From positions 1 through 22,377 of the forward strand of contig LWDJ01000041.1 in the NCBI GenBank assembly GCA_002083435.1: a DNA stretch of 22,377 nucleotides, read 5' to 3'. Below the pieces are notes generated by a model. That model saw only the letters and a program-made list of their open reading frames with translations. It did not search any database and was not told the origin of the DNA. This document shows, one piece after another, positions 1-7,478 of the stretch (position 1 is its first letter; the number at the start of each line of letters is the position of its first letter). Source of the stretch: Proteobacteria bacterium SG_bin6. Lineage in GTDB: Bacteria > Pseudomonadota > Alphaproteobacteria > Sphingomonadales > Sphingomonadaceae. The translations under genes were made by a program, and so were the position numbers.

Positions 1-361
1 GGCTATGTGTAACCCGCGCGGGAAATGCTCTAGCGGGCGCGAGCTCGATCGGCAGTTCATAGGTCTGCTGGACGACCGTGAAGATGTCGGTGATCTCGGC
101 GTTACCCTGCGCGCTGCTCACTTCGACCTTGTAGGGGCCGCCGGGACGCAGGCCGGGGAAGGTGAAGTTGCCCTCGACGTCGGTCTTCACCTCGGCGCGG
201 GTTCCCGAATTCACTTCGGTCGCGGCCACCGACGCATTCGCGACGGGCGCGCCATCCTGCGTCACGCGGCCGCGGATGATCGAGGTCGTTTCCTGGGCGC
301 TCGCCGCCACCGGAACGATCAGCGCGGCCACGGCTACGCCGGCAAACAGAGTATGACGCAT
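1..361 (-). CDS. TonB-dependent-receptor-like protein, N-terminal part (cut by window edge)
   Basis: Only the first 120 codons are present; the rest lies left of the window. Residues 1-23 form a signal peptide (MRHTLFAGVAVAALIVPVAASAQ), so the product is exported. Residues about 24-105 look like the carboxypeptidase-regulatory-like beta-sandwich that precedes the plug and barrel in many sphingomonad outer-membrane receptors, with an IIRGRVTQDGAPVANASV-type strand pair and a GNFTFPGLRPGGPYKVEV segment. The ATG at 361 has AAGGGG six bases upstream, which supports the start. The gene lies 149 bases downstream of ligA on the same strand. After ELPIELAP the reading frame runs into ARAFPARVTHS instead of the TonB-box/plug-like text (for example IVVTA) that I would expect. 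Receptor identity is therefore an inference from the N-terminus alone; another exported protein with the same domain is possible. Confidence 0.6.
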   Translation of the reverse strand, partial: MRHTLFAGVAVAALIVPVAASAQETTSIIRGRVTQDGAPVANASVAATEVNSGTRAEVKTDVEGNFTFPGLRPGGPYKVEVSSAQGNAEITDIFTVVQQTYELPIELAPARAFPARVTHS

Positions 362-510
362 TGCTTTCCCCTTGAACGTATATCGCTCGTTAAGCGCGGC
401 GTACTTCGCCGTCGGGGGCGCCCTTGGGGGCGAAATGTTTCGACTCGATGACAGTCGATCCCGGCCCGTCCCCGGGCACGGATTCGGTCATAAAGCGTGG
501 CAAAAACGCA
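362..510. other. Intergenic region between ligA and the receptor-like gene
   Basis: This 149-base gap separates the ligA stop from the start of the next minus-strand gene. It contains the AAGGGG ribosome-binding site of the receptor-like gene at its left end. I see no strong terminator hairpin with a T-run and no convincing -35/-10 pair. Promoter and termination signals are expected here but cannot be placed by eye. Confidence 0.4.
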
Positions 511-2637
511 TCACTGCGCGGCGGCGACGATCGCCTGCCAGGCCGCCTCGTCGATGACGGAAATGCCGAGTTCGGCGGCCTTTTTCAGCTTCGATCCCGC
601 GCCGGGGCCGGCGATGATGAGATCGGTCTTGGCGGAGACCGACCCGGCCACCCGCGCGCCGAGCGATTCGGCCTGGGCCTTCGCCTCGTCGCGACTCAGC
701 GTTTCCAGGCTGCCCGTGAACACCAAGGTCTTGCCGCTCACTTCGGAGGCCTTGGCCGCGAACACGAGGTCCGCCGGGCGGCACTGGTCGAGCAGCGCTG
801 CGAGCGCCTCCTGGTTGTGTGGCTCGGCGAAGAAATCGACGAGCGCCAGCGCGACCTCGGGGCCGACGCCGGGGGTTTCGACCACCGCCGCCAATTCCTT
901 GGCGGTGCGCGCGAGCAGCTTGTCGTCGCTCTCGGCGAGCGCCCGGGCGATGCCGGCGCGGACCTCCAGCGCGCGGTCGACCATCGCGCGGAACGCCGCC
1001 CAGCTGCCATAGCGCCGCGCGAGATCCCGCGCCGTCACCTCCCCCACATGGCGGATGCCGAGCGCGAACAGGAAGCGGTCGAGCGGCGGGGTGCGCTTGG
1101 CGTCGATCGCCGCGACCAGGTTCGCCGCCCAGACGCGTCCATCCTTCTTACGCGCGCGCAACTGCTCCTCGTTCAGGCGAAAAATGTCGGCGGGGCTCGC
1201 GATCAGGCCATCACGGAAGAAATCCTCGATCTGCTTCAGCCCCAGCCCCTCGATATCGAGCGCGTGGCGACTGACGAAATGGCGCAGCCGCTCGACCCGC
1301 TGCGCCGGGCAGATGAGGCCGCCGGAGCAGCGCCAATCGACCTCGCCCGGCTCGCGCTCGGCGGCCGAACCGCATTCGGGGCAGGCCTCCGGGAAGTGCC
1401 ACGGGTCGCGCGGCGTGTCGCGGGTAAGGTTCTCGACGATCTGCGGGATCACGTCGCCCGCGCGTTGCAGCACCACCCGGTCCCCCGGGCGCACCCCCAG
1501 CCGCGCGATCTCGTCGGCATTGTGGAGCGTCGCGTTAGTGACGATCACACCCCCCACCCCCACCGGCTCCAGCCGGGCGACGGGGGTGAGCTTGCCGGTG
1601 CGCCCCACCTGAATGTCGATCGCCTTCAAGGTCGTCTGCGCGCGCTCGGCGGGGAATTTGTGCGCGATCGCCCAACGCGGCGCGCGCGCGACCGACCCCA
1701 GCCGTGCCTGCAGATCGAGCCGATCGACCTTATAGACCACGCCGTCGATGTCGAAGGGCAGCTCGGCGCGGCTCCCCTCGATCGCGCGGTAATGAGCGAG
1801 CGCGGCGTCGAGGCCGTCGACCCGGATCAACAAGTCGCTCACCGGCAGGCCCCAATCGCGGATGGCGTGCATCAGGCCAAGCTGGGTGTCGGCGGGCACC
1901 GCGCTCGCCTCGCCCCAGCCATGCGCCAGGAATTTGAGCGGGCGGCTGGCGGTGACGCCCGCGTCCTTCTGGCGCAGCGAGCCGGCGGCGGCGTTGCGCG
2001 GATTGGCGAACTGGCGCGCCTTTTCCGGCTCCTCGGCCTCGGCGAGCAGTCGGGCGTTGAGCGCCGCGAAATCGGCCTTGGCCATATAGATTTCGCCGCG
2101 CACCTCGAACAGCTCGGGCACATCGCCGGTCAGCTGCTGCGGAATGCCGGCGATGGTGCGGACGTTGGCGGTCACATCCTCGCCGATCGTGCCGTCACCG
2201 CGGGTGAGCGCCTGCACCAGCCGGCCGCGCTCATAGCGCAGCGAGCAGGAAAGGCCGTCGATCTTGGGTTCGGCGGTGAGCGCGATGGGCGCGTCCTCGG
2301 GCAGTGCCAGGAAGCGCCGGACGCGGGCGAGGAATTCGGCCACGTCCTCGTCGGCGAAGGCATTGTCCAGGCTCATCATCGCGCGCGCATGTGCCACCTT
2401 GGCGAGATGCGCGGCGGGCGCGGCGCCCACGCGCTCGCTGGGTGAGTCGGCGCGGACGAGGTGGGGGAAAGCGGCTTCGAGCGCGGCATTCTGGCGGATC
2501 AGCGCGTCATAATCGGCGTCGCTGATCTCGGGCGCGTCATCGGTATGGTAGAGCGCGGCGTGGCGCGCGATCTCGGCGGCGAGGAAGGCGAGCCGTTCGG
2601 CGGCCTCGACGTCGGATTGGGGGAGCGACAACGTCAT
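511..2637 (-). CDS. ligA: NAD-dependent DNA ligase LigA
   Basis: This enzyme seals nicks in duplex DNA during replication and repair, using NAD+ as adenylyl donor. The 708-residue product has the full LigA architecture. An N-terminal NMN-binding Ia domain contains the YHTDDAPEISDADYD segment (30-44). The nucleotidyltransferase motif KIDG supplies catalytic Lys125, and an OB-fold follows. A zinc finger has Cys419, Cys422, Cys437 and Cys443. Helix-hairpin-helix repeats span about 455-600 (ALDIEGLGLKQIEDFF, LGIRHVGEVTA, TPGVGPEVA), and a BRCT domain covers about 632-708 (GKTLVFTGSLETLSRDEAK). Length is slightly above the usual 670-690 residues. The start region has only a weak Shine-Dalgarno sequence. 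The gene follows recN on the same strand, as in many alphaproteobacteria, but here a plus-strand VOC gene intervenes. Confidence 0.98.
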   Translation of the reverse strand: MTLSLPQSDVEAAERLAFLAAEIARHAALYHTDDAPEISDADYDALIRQNAALEAAFPHLVRADSPSERVGAAPAAHLAKVAHARAMMSLDNAFADEDVAEFLARVRRFLALPEDAPIALTAEPKIDGLSCSLRYERGRLVQALTRGDGTIGEDVTANVRTIAGIPQQLTGDVPELFEVRGEIYMAKADFAALNARLLAEAEEPEKARQFANPRNAAAGSLRQKDAGVTASRPLKFLAHGWGEASAVPADTQLGLMHAIRDWGLPVSDLLIRVDGLDAALAHYRAIEGSRAELPFDIDGVVYKVDRLDLQARLGSVARAPRWAIAHKFPAERAQTTLKAIDIQVGRTGKLTPVARLEPVGVGGVIVTNATLHNADEIARLGVRPGDRVVLQRAGDVIPQIVENLTRDTPRDPWHFPEACPECGSAAEREPGEVDWRCSGGLICPAQRVERLRHFVSRHALDIEGLGLKQIEDFFRDGLIASPADIFRLNEEQLRARKKDGRVWAANLVAAIDAKRTPPLDRFLFALGIRHVGEVTARDLARRYGSWAAFRAMVDRALEVRAGIARALAESDDKLLARTAKELAAVVETPGVGPEVALALVDFFAEPHNQEALAALLDQCRPADLVFAAKASEVSGKTLVFTGSLETLSRDEAKAQAESLGARVAGSVSAKTDLIIAGPGAGSKLKKAAELGISVIDEAAWQAIVAAAQ

Positions 2638-2682
2638 GGGCCAGCGCTAACCTTGCGCCGCCATCGGTTCAAGGAGGGCGGC

Positions 2683-3060
2683 GTGCCGAACTTCATCCAG
2701 ATCACCCCGTTCATCCACGTCGCCGATCTGGAGGCGGCGCTGGCGTTCTTCGTCGATCTGCTGGGGTTCACGGTCGGCTATCGGCAGCCCGGCTATGCCT
2801 ATGTCTCGCGCGAGGGCTGCGGCGTCCGGCTGTTGCAGAGCGATGGCGATGACTGCGCGCCGCCGGGAACCCGGCGCTTCGCTTACTATATCGACGTGCG
2901 CGACGTGGACGCGCTTCATGCCGAATTGAAGCCCAAGCTCGATGCGCTGCCCGAAGGCGACGTGTTCGGCCCGGTCGATCAGCCCTATGGCCAGCGCGAG
3001 CTGCTGATCCTGGCGCCGGACGGCAATTTGCTGGCGTTCGGGCAGGTGATTCAGGGTTGA
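2683..3060 (+). CDS. VOC (glyoxalase/bleomycin-resistance fold) family protein
   Basis: The 125-residue product begins PNFIQITPFIHVADLEAALAF and shows the typical VOC single-module pattern: an N-terminal strand, the helix of residues 15-27, a LLGFTVGYRQPGYAYV strand pair, and a C-terminal RELLILAPDGNLLAFGQ strand in which Glu106 sits at the usual metal/active-site position. This is the form of bleomycin-resistance-like and uncharacterised VOC proteins; the substrate cannot be read from sequence. The frame is open further upstream, but I chose the GTG at 2683 because a strong AAGGAGG lies at 2671-2677 with five bases of spacing and the protein family begins there. It is divergent from ligA (45-base gap) and convergent with recN, interrupting the usual recN-ligA pair on the opposite strand. 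Confidence 0.88.
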   Translation: MPNFIQITPFIHVADLEAALAFFVDLLGFTVGYRQPGYAYVSREGCGVRLLQSDGDDCAPPGTRRFAYYIDVRDVDALHAELKPKLDALPEGDVFGPVDQPYGQRELLILAPDGNLLAFGQVIQG

Positions 3061-3083
3061 GGGACCGCTAGCCTGGTTACGCA

Positions 3084-3112
3084 CGTCGCCCCGGATCAAG
3101 TCCTGGGCGACG
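3084..3112. repeat. Short palindromic element between convergent genes (REP-like, possible terminator)
   Basis: Bases 3084-3091 (CGTCGCCC) pair with 3105-3112 (GGGCGACG). After one mismatch, 3093-3095 (GGA) pair with 3101-3103 (TCC), leaving a TCAAG loop. The stem lies in the 75-base gap between the convergent VOC and recN stops. Its core CCGGATCAAGTCC resembles short dispersed intergenic palindromes common in alphaproteobacterial genomes. There is no T-run, so it is not a textbook intrinsic terminator, though it could define 3' ends on both strands. Confidence 0.6.
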
Positions 3113-3135
3113 ATGACTTCAAGTGCTGCCGATGT

Positions 3136-4794
3136 TCACGCCGCCGCCAGCAGCCGCCCCGCCTGCGCCCGGGCCTCGTCGGTGATCTCGGCGCCGGAGA
3201 GCATCCGCGCGATTTCCTCGCGGCGTTCGGTCGGGTCAAGCGCGCGGACGCCGGTGCGGGTGACGAGGCCGTCGCTCGCCTTGGCGATGAAGAAATGCCC
3301 CTGCCCGCGCGCCGCCACCTGCGGGCTGTGCGTCACCACCAGCAACTGGGTATGCTCGGCGAGCCGGGCGAGGCGCTCACCGATCGCCGAGGCGACCGCG
3401 CCGCCAACACCGCGGTCGATCTCGTCGAAGATCATCGTCGCCGCGCCGCCTTGTTCGGCGAGGCTCACTTTCAGCGCGAGCAGGAAGCGCGAGAGTTCGC
3501 CGCCGCTCGCGATCTTGGCGAGCGGGGCGAACGGGGCGCCGGGGTTGGTCGCGATCTCGAACTCGACGCGATCGGCGCCGCTGGCGCTCCATTGCTCCTC
3601 GGGAAGCGGGGCGATGACGGTCCGGAAGCGCGCGGCGTCGAGTTTCAGGGGCGCGAGCTCGCGCGCGACTGCCCCGTCAAGGCGTTGCGCTGCCCCGCAG
3701 CGCACGGCACGGGCGTTTTCGGCCGCCGCACGGTAGTCGGCGGCCGCCGCCGCGACCCGCGCCTCCAGCCGCGCGATGCCGCCCTCGCCCGCCTCGATAT
3801 GCTCAAGCTTCGCCGCCAGATCCTCGGCGAGCACCGCCAGTTCATCGGGCTGCACCCGATGCTTGCGCGCCACCGCGCGCAGCTCGAACAGCCGCGCCTC
3901 GTCCGCTTCCAGCGCGGCGGGATCGAAGGCGAGCGCATCGGCCGCCTCGTCCAGCTTATCCTGCGCCAGGCCGCCCTCCACCAGCGCCCGGTCGATCGCC
4001 GCCAGGGTCTCGGCGAGGGCGGGATGGTCCTCGGCGACGCGCTCCAGGATGCGCGCCGCCTGGCGCAAATGGCCGAGCGCGGCGTCGCTACCGTCGAGCA
4101 AGGCGGCGACCGCCTGGAGATCGGCGGCGATTTTTTCACCGCGCTGCATCGCCGCGCGCCGCTCGGCGAGCTCGGCCTCCTCGCCGGGGCTCGCCCCCAG
4201 CGCGCGCAGCTCGGCGACCGCGTGTTCGAGCCATTCACGGTCGCGCGCGGCATTCTCCAGATCGGTCCGGACGCGCGCGAGCTCGTCCTGCGCTGCCCGC
4301 CACGCGGCATGCGCCTCGCGCAGCGGCGCCGGGTCGATCCGCGCGAAAGCGTCGAGCAGCGCGCGGTGGCCGCGCGGGTTGAGCAGCCCGCGATCGTCAT
4401 GCTGGCCGTGAATTTCGACAAGATAACCAGCGAGTTCGCGCAACAGCGCGGCCGAGACCGGCTGATCGTTCACCAGCGCGCGGCTGCCGCCATCGGCCTT
4501 CACGATCCGCCGCACGATCAGCGGCTCGCCGGGTTCGACCTCCAGCCCATTGTCGAGCAGCAGCGCTTCGAGCGCGCCGCTCGGCGGTGTGAAGCTCGCC
4601 GTCACCACCGCCTGCGTCGCGCCACCGCGCACCAAGCCGCTGTCACCGCGCGCGCCAAGCGCCAGGCCCAGCGCATCGAGCAGGATCGACTTGCCCGCCC
4701 CGGTCTCGCCGGTCAGCACGCTGAGCCCCGCGCCGAACTCCAGGTCGAGCGCTTCGATCAGCACCACATCGCGAATGGCGAGAGCCGTCAGCAT
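3136..4794 (-). CDS. recN: DNA repair protein RecN
   Basis: RecN is an SMC-like ATPase acting in double-strand break repair. The 552-residue product has the Walker A motif GETGAGKS (29-36), an ABC-type signature SGGELSRFLLAL (from 430) and Walker B MIFDEID (454-460, with acidic pair D457/E458). Between the two ATPase halves are long Ala/Glu/Arg-rich helices typical of the coiled-coil arms. The frame is open to an ATG at 4815, but I chose ATG 4794 because RecN proteins begin MLTALAIRDVVLIEAL and a GAGAGG lies six bases upstream; the upstream ATG has no visible ribosome-binding site. It follows bamD by 40 bases on the same strand, suggesting co-transcription. Its 3' end faces the VOC gene across a palindromic element. 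Confidence 0.97.
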   Translation of the reverse strand: MLTALAIRDVVLIEALDLEFGAGLSVLTGETGAGKSILLDALGLALGARGDSGLVRGGATQAVVTASFTPPSGALEALLLDNGLEVEPGEPLIVRRIVKADGGSRALVNDQPVSAALLRELAGYLVEIHGQHDDRGLLNPRGHRALLDAFARIDPAPLREAHAAWRAAQDELARVRTDLENAARDREWLEHAVAELRALGASPGEEAELAERRAAMQRGEKIAADLQAVAALLDGSDAALGHLRQAARILERVAEDHPALAETLAAIDRALVEGGLAQDKLDEAADALAFDPAALEADEARLFELRAVARKHRVQPDELAVLAEDLAAKLEHIEAGEGGIARLEARVAAAAADYRAAAENARAVRCGAAQRLDGAVARELAPLKLDAARFRTVIAPLPEEQWSASGADRVEFEIATNPGAPFAPLAKIASGGELSRFLLALKVSLAEQGGAATMIFDEIDRGVGGAVASAIGERLARLAEHTQLLVVTHSPQVAARGQGHFFIAKASDGLVTRTGVRALDPTERREEIARMLSGAEITDEARAQAGRLLAAA

Positions 4795-4834
4795 CGCACG
4801 CCTCTCTGCCGCCATGCGGGCGCGAAGAAAAGCC

Positions 4835-5647
4835 TCAGGCGGCCTTGGGCGTGGTCGGCGGCGGCGGGGGCGGCGGCACGTTGTCCGGATAGCGGCCGAT
4901 CAGATCATAGGCGCGCTTGTACCAGATCGTGCCCGGATAATTGGCGCCGAGCACCGCGGCCGCCTTGCGCGCCTCATCGCGCACCCCGAGCGCGAGATAG
5001 CTCTCGGTCAGCCGCATCAGCGCCTCGGGCACGTGCGAGGTCGTCTGGTACTGGTCGACGACGCGGCGGAAGCGCAACGTCGCCGAGAGCCATTCGGCGC
5101 GCTTCTCATAGAAGCGGCCAATCTCCATTTCCTTGCCCGCGAGGTGGTCGCGCACAAGGTCGAGCTTCAGCCGCGCGTCCGCGGCGTAGCGCGAGTTCGG
5201 GTAGCGGCGCGAAAGCTCACCCATCGCATCGAGCGCCTGCTGGGTGATCTTCTGGTCACGCGTCACGTCCGAGATTTGCTCGTAATAACACAGGGCGATC
5301 AGATAATAAGCATAAGGCGCATCGCGATTACCCGGATGGACCGACAGGAAACGCTGCGCCGAGTCGATCGATTTCTGGTAATCGGCGTTCAGATAATAGC
5401 TGAACGCGCTCATCAGCTGGGCACGGCGCGCCCAGATCGAATAAGGATGCTGCCGCTCCACTTCATCGAACAACTGCGCCGCTTCCGCGTAACGACCGGT
5501 ATCGAGCAGCCGTTTGGCGCCCGAATAAAGCGAGCCCACGTCGCGCGCGACATAAGGCAGATCGCCCTTCGACCGCCCCTGGGTACAGGCGGCAAGCGGC
5601 AGGGCGGCGACAAGGGCACAGAGCAGCGCGCGGGAATGGACCTTCAT
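4835..5647 (-). CDS. bamD: Outer-membrane assembly lipoprotein BamD
   Basis: BamD is the essential periplasm-facing lipoprotein of the BAM complex, which inserts beta-barrel proteins into the outer membrane. The product is 270 residues long. It starts with a lipoprotein signal peptide and lipobox LPLAAC, giving Cys21 as the lipidated residue. The body is a series of TPR-like helical repeats, including LLDTGRYAEAAQLFDEVERQHPYS, WARRAQLMSAFSYYLNADY and FYEKRAEWLSATLRFRRVV, segments highly typical of the family. The C-terminus is a proline run followed by TTPKAA. I chose ATG 5647 rather than the frame opening at 5677 because it gives a clean signal peptide. The 119-base divergent gap to manA must hold its promoter. 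recN follows closely. The lpxC gene often found upstream is not here. Confidence 0.96.
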   Translation of the reverse strand: MKVHSRALLCALVAALPLAACTQGRSKGDLPYVARDVGSLYSGAKRLLDTGRYAEAAQLFDEVERQHPYSIWARRAQLMSAFSYYLNADYQKSIDSAQRFLSVHPGNRDAPYAYYLIALCYYEQISDVTRDQKITQQALDAMGELSRRYPNSRYAADARLKLDLVRDHLAGKEMEIGRFYEKRAEWLSATLRFRRVVDQYQTTSHVPEALMRLTESYLALGVRDEARKAAAVLGANYPGTIWYKRAYDLIGRYPDNVPPPPPPPTTPKAA

Positions 5648-5731
5648 GGCGCATCGCTCTAGCCCAGCCGCGCACATGCGAACAACGCTTTTTGCGCGAG
5701 CCGCGCGGCGGACCCGTGGCGGGATCGCGGC

Positions 5732-5756
5732 GTTTGGCGTTAAAAGCCCGCCAAAC
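5732..5756 (+). promoter_or_regulatory. Inverted repeat abutting the manA ribosome-binding site
   Basis: Bases 5732-5739 (GTTTGGCG) are a perfect inverted repeat of 5749-5756 (CGCCAAAC), with a nine-base spacer TTAAAAGCC. The right arm ends one base before the GGAGGA at 5758-5763 of the downstream ATG at 5767. In RNA it would form an 8-bp hairpin just 5' of the ribosome-binding site; in DNA it could be a dimeric regulator site. The function is inferred only from position and symmetry. Confidence 0.5.
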
Positions 5757-5766
5757 CGGAGGACTC

Positions 5767-6585
5767 ATGCCCGCAACTCTGCTCGCCACCCATCGCGTCG
5801 AAAAACCCTGGGGGCGCCATCGGCTCTGGCCGGGCTTCGCCGATCCGGCGTCCGACGGCGATCCGGTGGGCGAGATCTGGTTTCAGGCGCCCGAGGGTGA
5901 CCCCGAGCTCCTGGTGAAATATCTGTTCACCGCCGAGAAATTGTCGGTGCAGGTCCACCCCGATGATGCCGCCGCGCGAGCCGCCGGCCATCCGCGCGGC
6001 AAGGACGAGGCCTGGGTGATCCTGGCCGCGGACCCGGACGCGACGATCGCGCTCGGCACGCTCGAACCGATGACCGGCGACGAACTGCGCGCCGCCGCGC
6101 TCGATGGCTCGATCGAAGACAAGCTTGATTGGAAGCCGGTGAAGGCCGGCGACTTCTTTTACTCGCCCGCCGGCACGGTGCACGCGATCGGCGCGGGGAT
6201 CACGCTGGTCGAGGTGCAGCAGAATGTGGATCTGACCTATCGCCTCTACGATTATGGCCGCCCGCGTCCGCTGCATCTGGAGGAGGGCGTCGCGGTCTCG
6301 CACGCGGCGCCGTTCGTCGCCCAAGCGGCGCCCGGCGAGATCGAACCGGGGCGGACGATCCTGGCGGAAGGACCGAAATTCGTCCTCGAACGCTGGCGCG
6401 GCGGCGACAAGCGGCTCGCGTTGGGCGAGGCACCCGGCTGGCTGGTTCCGCTGGCGGGCGAGGGCGTGGCCGATGGCGTGGCGTTCCGCGCGGGCGCGTG
6501 CCTGATGCTGGCGGGCACGGTCGAGGTTCAGGCGGGCGACGACGCGGATTTGCTCGTCGCCTATCCCGGCGCGACGCGGCTTTAA
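5767..6585 (+). CDS. manA: Class I mannose-6-phosphate isomerase (short cupin form)
   Basis: The enzyme interconverts fructose-6-phosphate and mannose-6-phosphate, feeding GDP-mannose and surface polysaccharide synthesis. The 272-residue product has the class I zinc-cupin signatures: KPWGRHRLWP near the N-terminus, SVQVHPDD (His64), GKDEAW (Glu81) and SPAGTVHAIG (His139), followed by EVQQNVDLTYRLYDYGR. These are the expected zinc ligands and substrate-binding elements. At 272 residues it is much shorter than the E. coli enzyme (about 390), matching the small form in which the helical insert is missing. I chose ATG 5767 because GGAGGA lies just upstream and the family begins there. It is divergent from bamD and convergent with the DsbA-like gene. 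A fructokinase-associated or other sugar-phosphate isomerase specificity cannot be excluded. Confidence 0.92.
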   Translation: MPATLLATHRVEKPWGRHRLWPGFADPASDGDPVGEIWFQAPEGDPELLVKYLFTAEKLSVQVHPDDAAARAAGHPRGKDEAWVILAADPDATIALGTLEPMTGDELRAAALDGSIEDKLDWKPVKAGDFFYSPAGTVHAIGAGITLVEVQQNVDLTYRLYDYGRPRPLHLEEGVAVSHAAPFVAQAAPGEIEPGRTILAEGPKFVLERWRGGDKRLALGEAPGWLVPLAGEGVADGVAFRAGACLMLAGTVEVQAGDDADLLVAYPGATRL

Positions 6586-6601
6586 ACGGAGCGTGCCAAA
6601 G

Positions 6602-6623
6602 CCCCTCCCCTTCAGGGGAGGGG
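6602..6623. repeat. REP-like hairpin, left unit
   Basis: CCCCTCCCC (6602-6610) pairs with GGGGAGGGG (6615-6623) around a TTCA loop, a perfect 9-bp stem. It is followed by TTGGGGTGGGGGC. It sits 16 bases after the manA stop and, with its inverted partner at 6679-6702, fills the gap between convergent genes. Elements of this CCCTCCCC type are common dispersed palindromes in GC-rich proteobacteria. It may end manA transcription. Confidence 0.75.
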
Positions 6624-6678
6624 TTGGGGTGGGGGCGGTCAACAAGCGCTGCCCCCGGCATCGAGCCCCCTCGCCCAA

Positions 6679-6702
6679 CCCTCTCCCCGGAAGGGGAGAG
6701 GG
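6679..6702. repeat. REP-like hairpin, right unit (inverted relative to the left unit)
   Basis: CCCTCTCCCC (6679-6688) pairs with GGGGAGAGGG (6693-6702) around GGAA, a perfect 10-bp stem. The flank GCCCCCTCGCCCAA before it is the approximate reverse complement of the flank after the left unit, so the two form a head-to-head pair, as in BIME-type elements. Its end is 38 bases from the DsbA-like stop on the opposite strand, so it may end that transcript. Confidence 0.75.
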
Positions 6703-6740
6703 CTTATCGCTGTTTCGAAAGCAAGCGTGCTGGGACCGTG

Positions 6741-7478
6741 TTACCCCCGCTTCGCCGCCCGCGCCGTCGCCACCAGCTCGCGGAGCTGATCGAGCGTCAG
6801 CGCCGAGGAAATCACCTCCTCGCCCACCACCCAGCTGGGCGTGCCGCGCAAGCCGAGCTTGTCGCCCATCGCCAGGTTGCGGCCAATTTCGGCCTCGATC
6901 GCCGGATCGCGCGCCGCCGCCCGTGCATCGGCCGGGCTGATGCCGGCGGCGCGCAAACCCTCGTCGAGCGACGCGTCGCTGATCGGGCCGGCGGCATAGA
7001 CCGCCTGGTGAAACTGATGAAACCGCCCGCGCTGCGCGGCGACCAAGCTCAGTTGCGCGGCGGCATAGCTCTCGCGGCTCAGGATCGGCAGCTCGCGGAA
7101 CACGATCCGCACCTTGGGATCGGCCGCGATCAATTGGTCAATCGTCGCCAGGTTCCGCCGGCAATAGCCGCAATTATAATCGAAATACTGGACGATGGTC
7201 ACGTCGCCCCGCGGATTGCCCGCCCAGGCGTTGCCGAAGGTGCGAGTGATCGCGGGTCGCGCCGCCCCAACCGCCTTGGCGGTGCCGCGCGCGCGATACG
7301 CCTCGGCAGCTTCGATCAGCACTTGGGGTTTTCGTGCCAAATAGGCCTTCACCGCGTCGTCGCTGAGGGCGGCAGTTCCCTGTCCCCAGCGCGCCGCGCC
7401 AGCCATCGCCGCCGCGCCGAGCAGCGCGCCGGCGAGCGCGACCAGCAGCATCACGAGCCAACCGCCACGTCCGTTCAT
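6741..7478 (-). CDS. DsbA-family periplasmic thiol:disulfide oxidoreductase
   Basis: The 245-residue protein has an N-terminal membrane anchor or uncleaved signal (about residues 7-28), a helical linker with a KAYLARKPQVLIEA segment like the N-terminal domain of ScsC/Com1-type proteins, and a thioredoxin fold with active site CGYC (Cys103, Cys106) in QYFDYNCGYCRRN. The cis-proline loop is GTPSW (Pro214). These features place it among DsbA-like proteins that form or isomerise disulfides in the periplasm; whether it is an oxidase or an isomerase cannot be told. Its ATG overlaps the stop of the M48 protease gene by four bases (ATGA, 7475-7478), so the two are probably translationally coupled. 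The 3' end faces manA across a REP-like pair. Confidence 0.9.
   Translation of the reverse strand: MNGRGGWLVMLLVALAGALLGAAAMAGAARWGQGTAALSDDAVKAYLARKPQVLIEAAEAYRARGTAKAVGAARPAITRTFGNAWAGNPRGDVTIVQYFDYNCGYCRRNLATIDQLIAADPKVRIVFRELPILSRESYAAAQLSLVAAQRGRFHQFHQAVYAAGPISDASLDEGLRAAGISPADARAAARDPAIEAEIGRNLAMGDKLGLRGTPSWVVGEEVISSALTLDQLRELVATARAAKRG

Noticed and set aside
424..2445. 673-codon open frame on the plus strand, antisense to ligA
   Set aside because: It is the complement of a clear LigA with every family motif. The translation is Arg/Ala/Gly-rich with no recognisable domain, as expected in GC-rich DNA.
4795..4815. Longer RecN start at 4815
   Set aside because: No ribosome-binding site, and it adds seven residues not typical of the family; ATG 4794 has GAGAGG at good spacing.
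3295..5247. 650-codon open frame antisense to recN and bamD
   Set aside because: It crosses two real genes on the other strand and has a low-complexity Arg-rich translation with no ribosome-binding site or family similarity.
4550..5662. 370-codon open frame antisense to bamD
   Set aside because: Shadow of BamD, whose lipobox and TPR segments are unmistakable.
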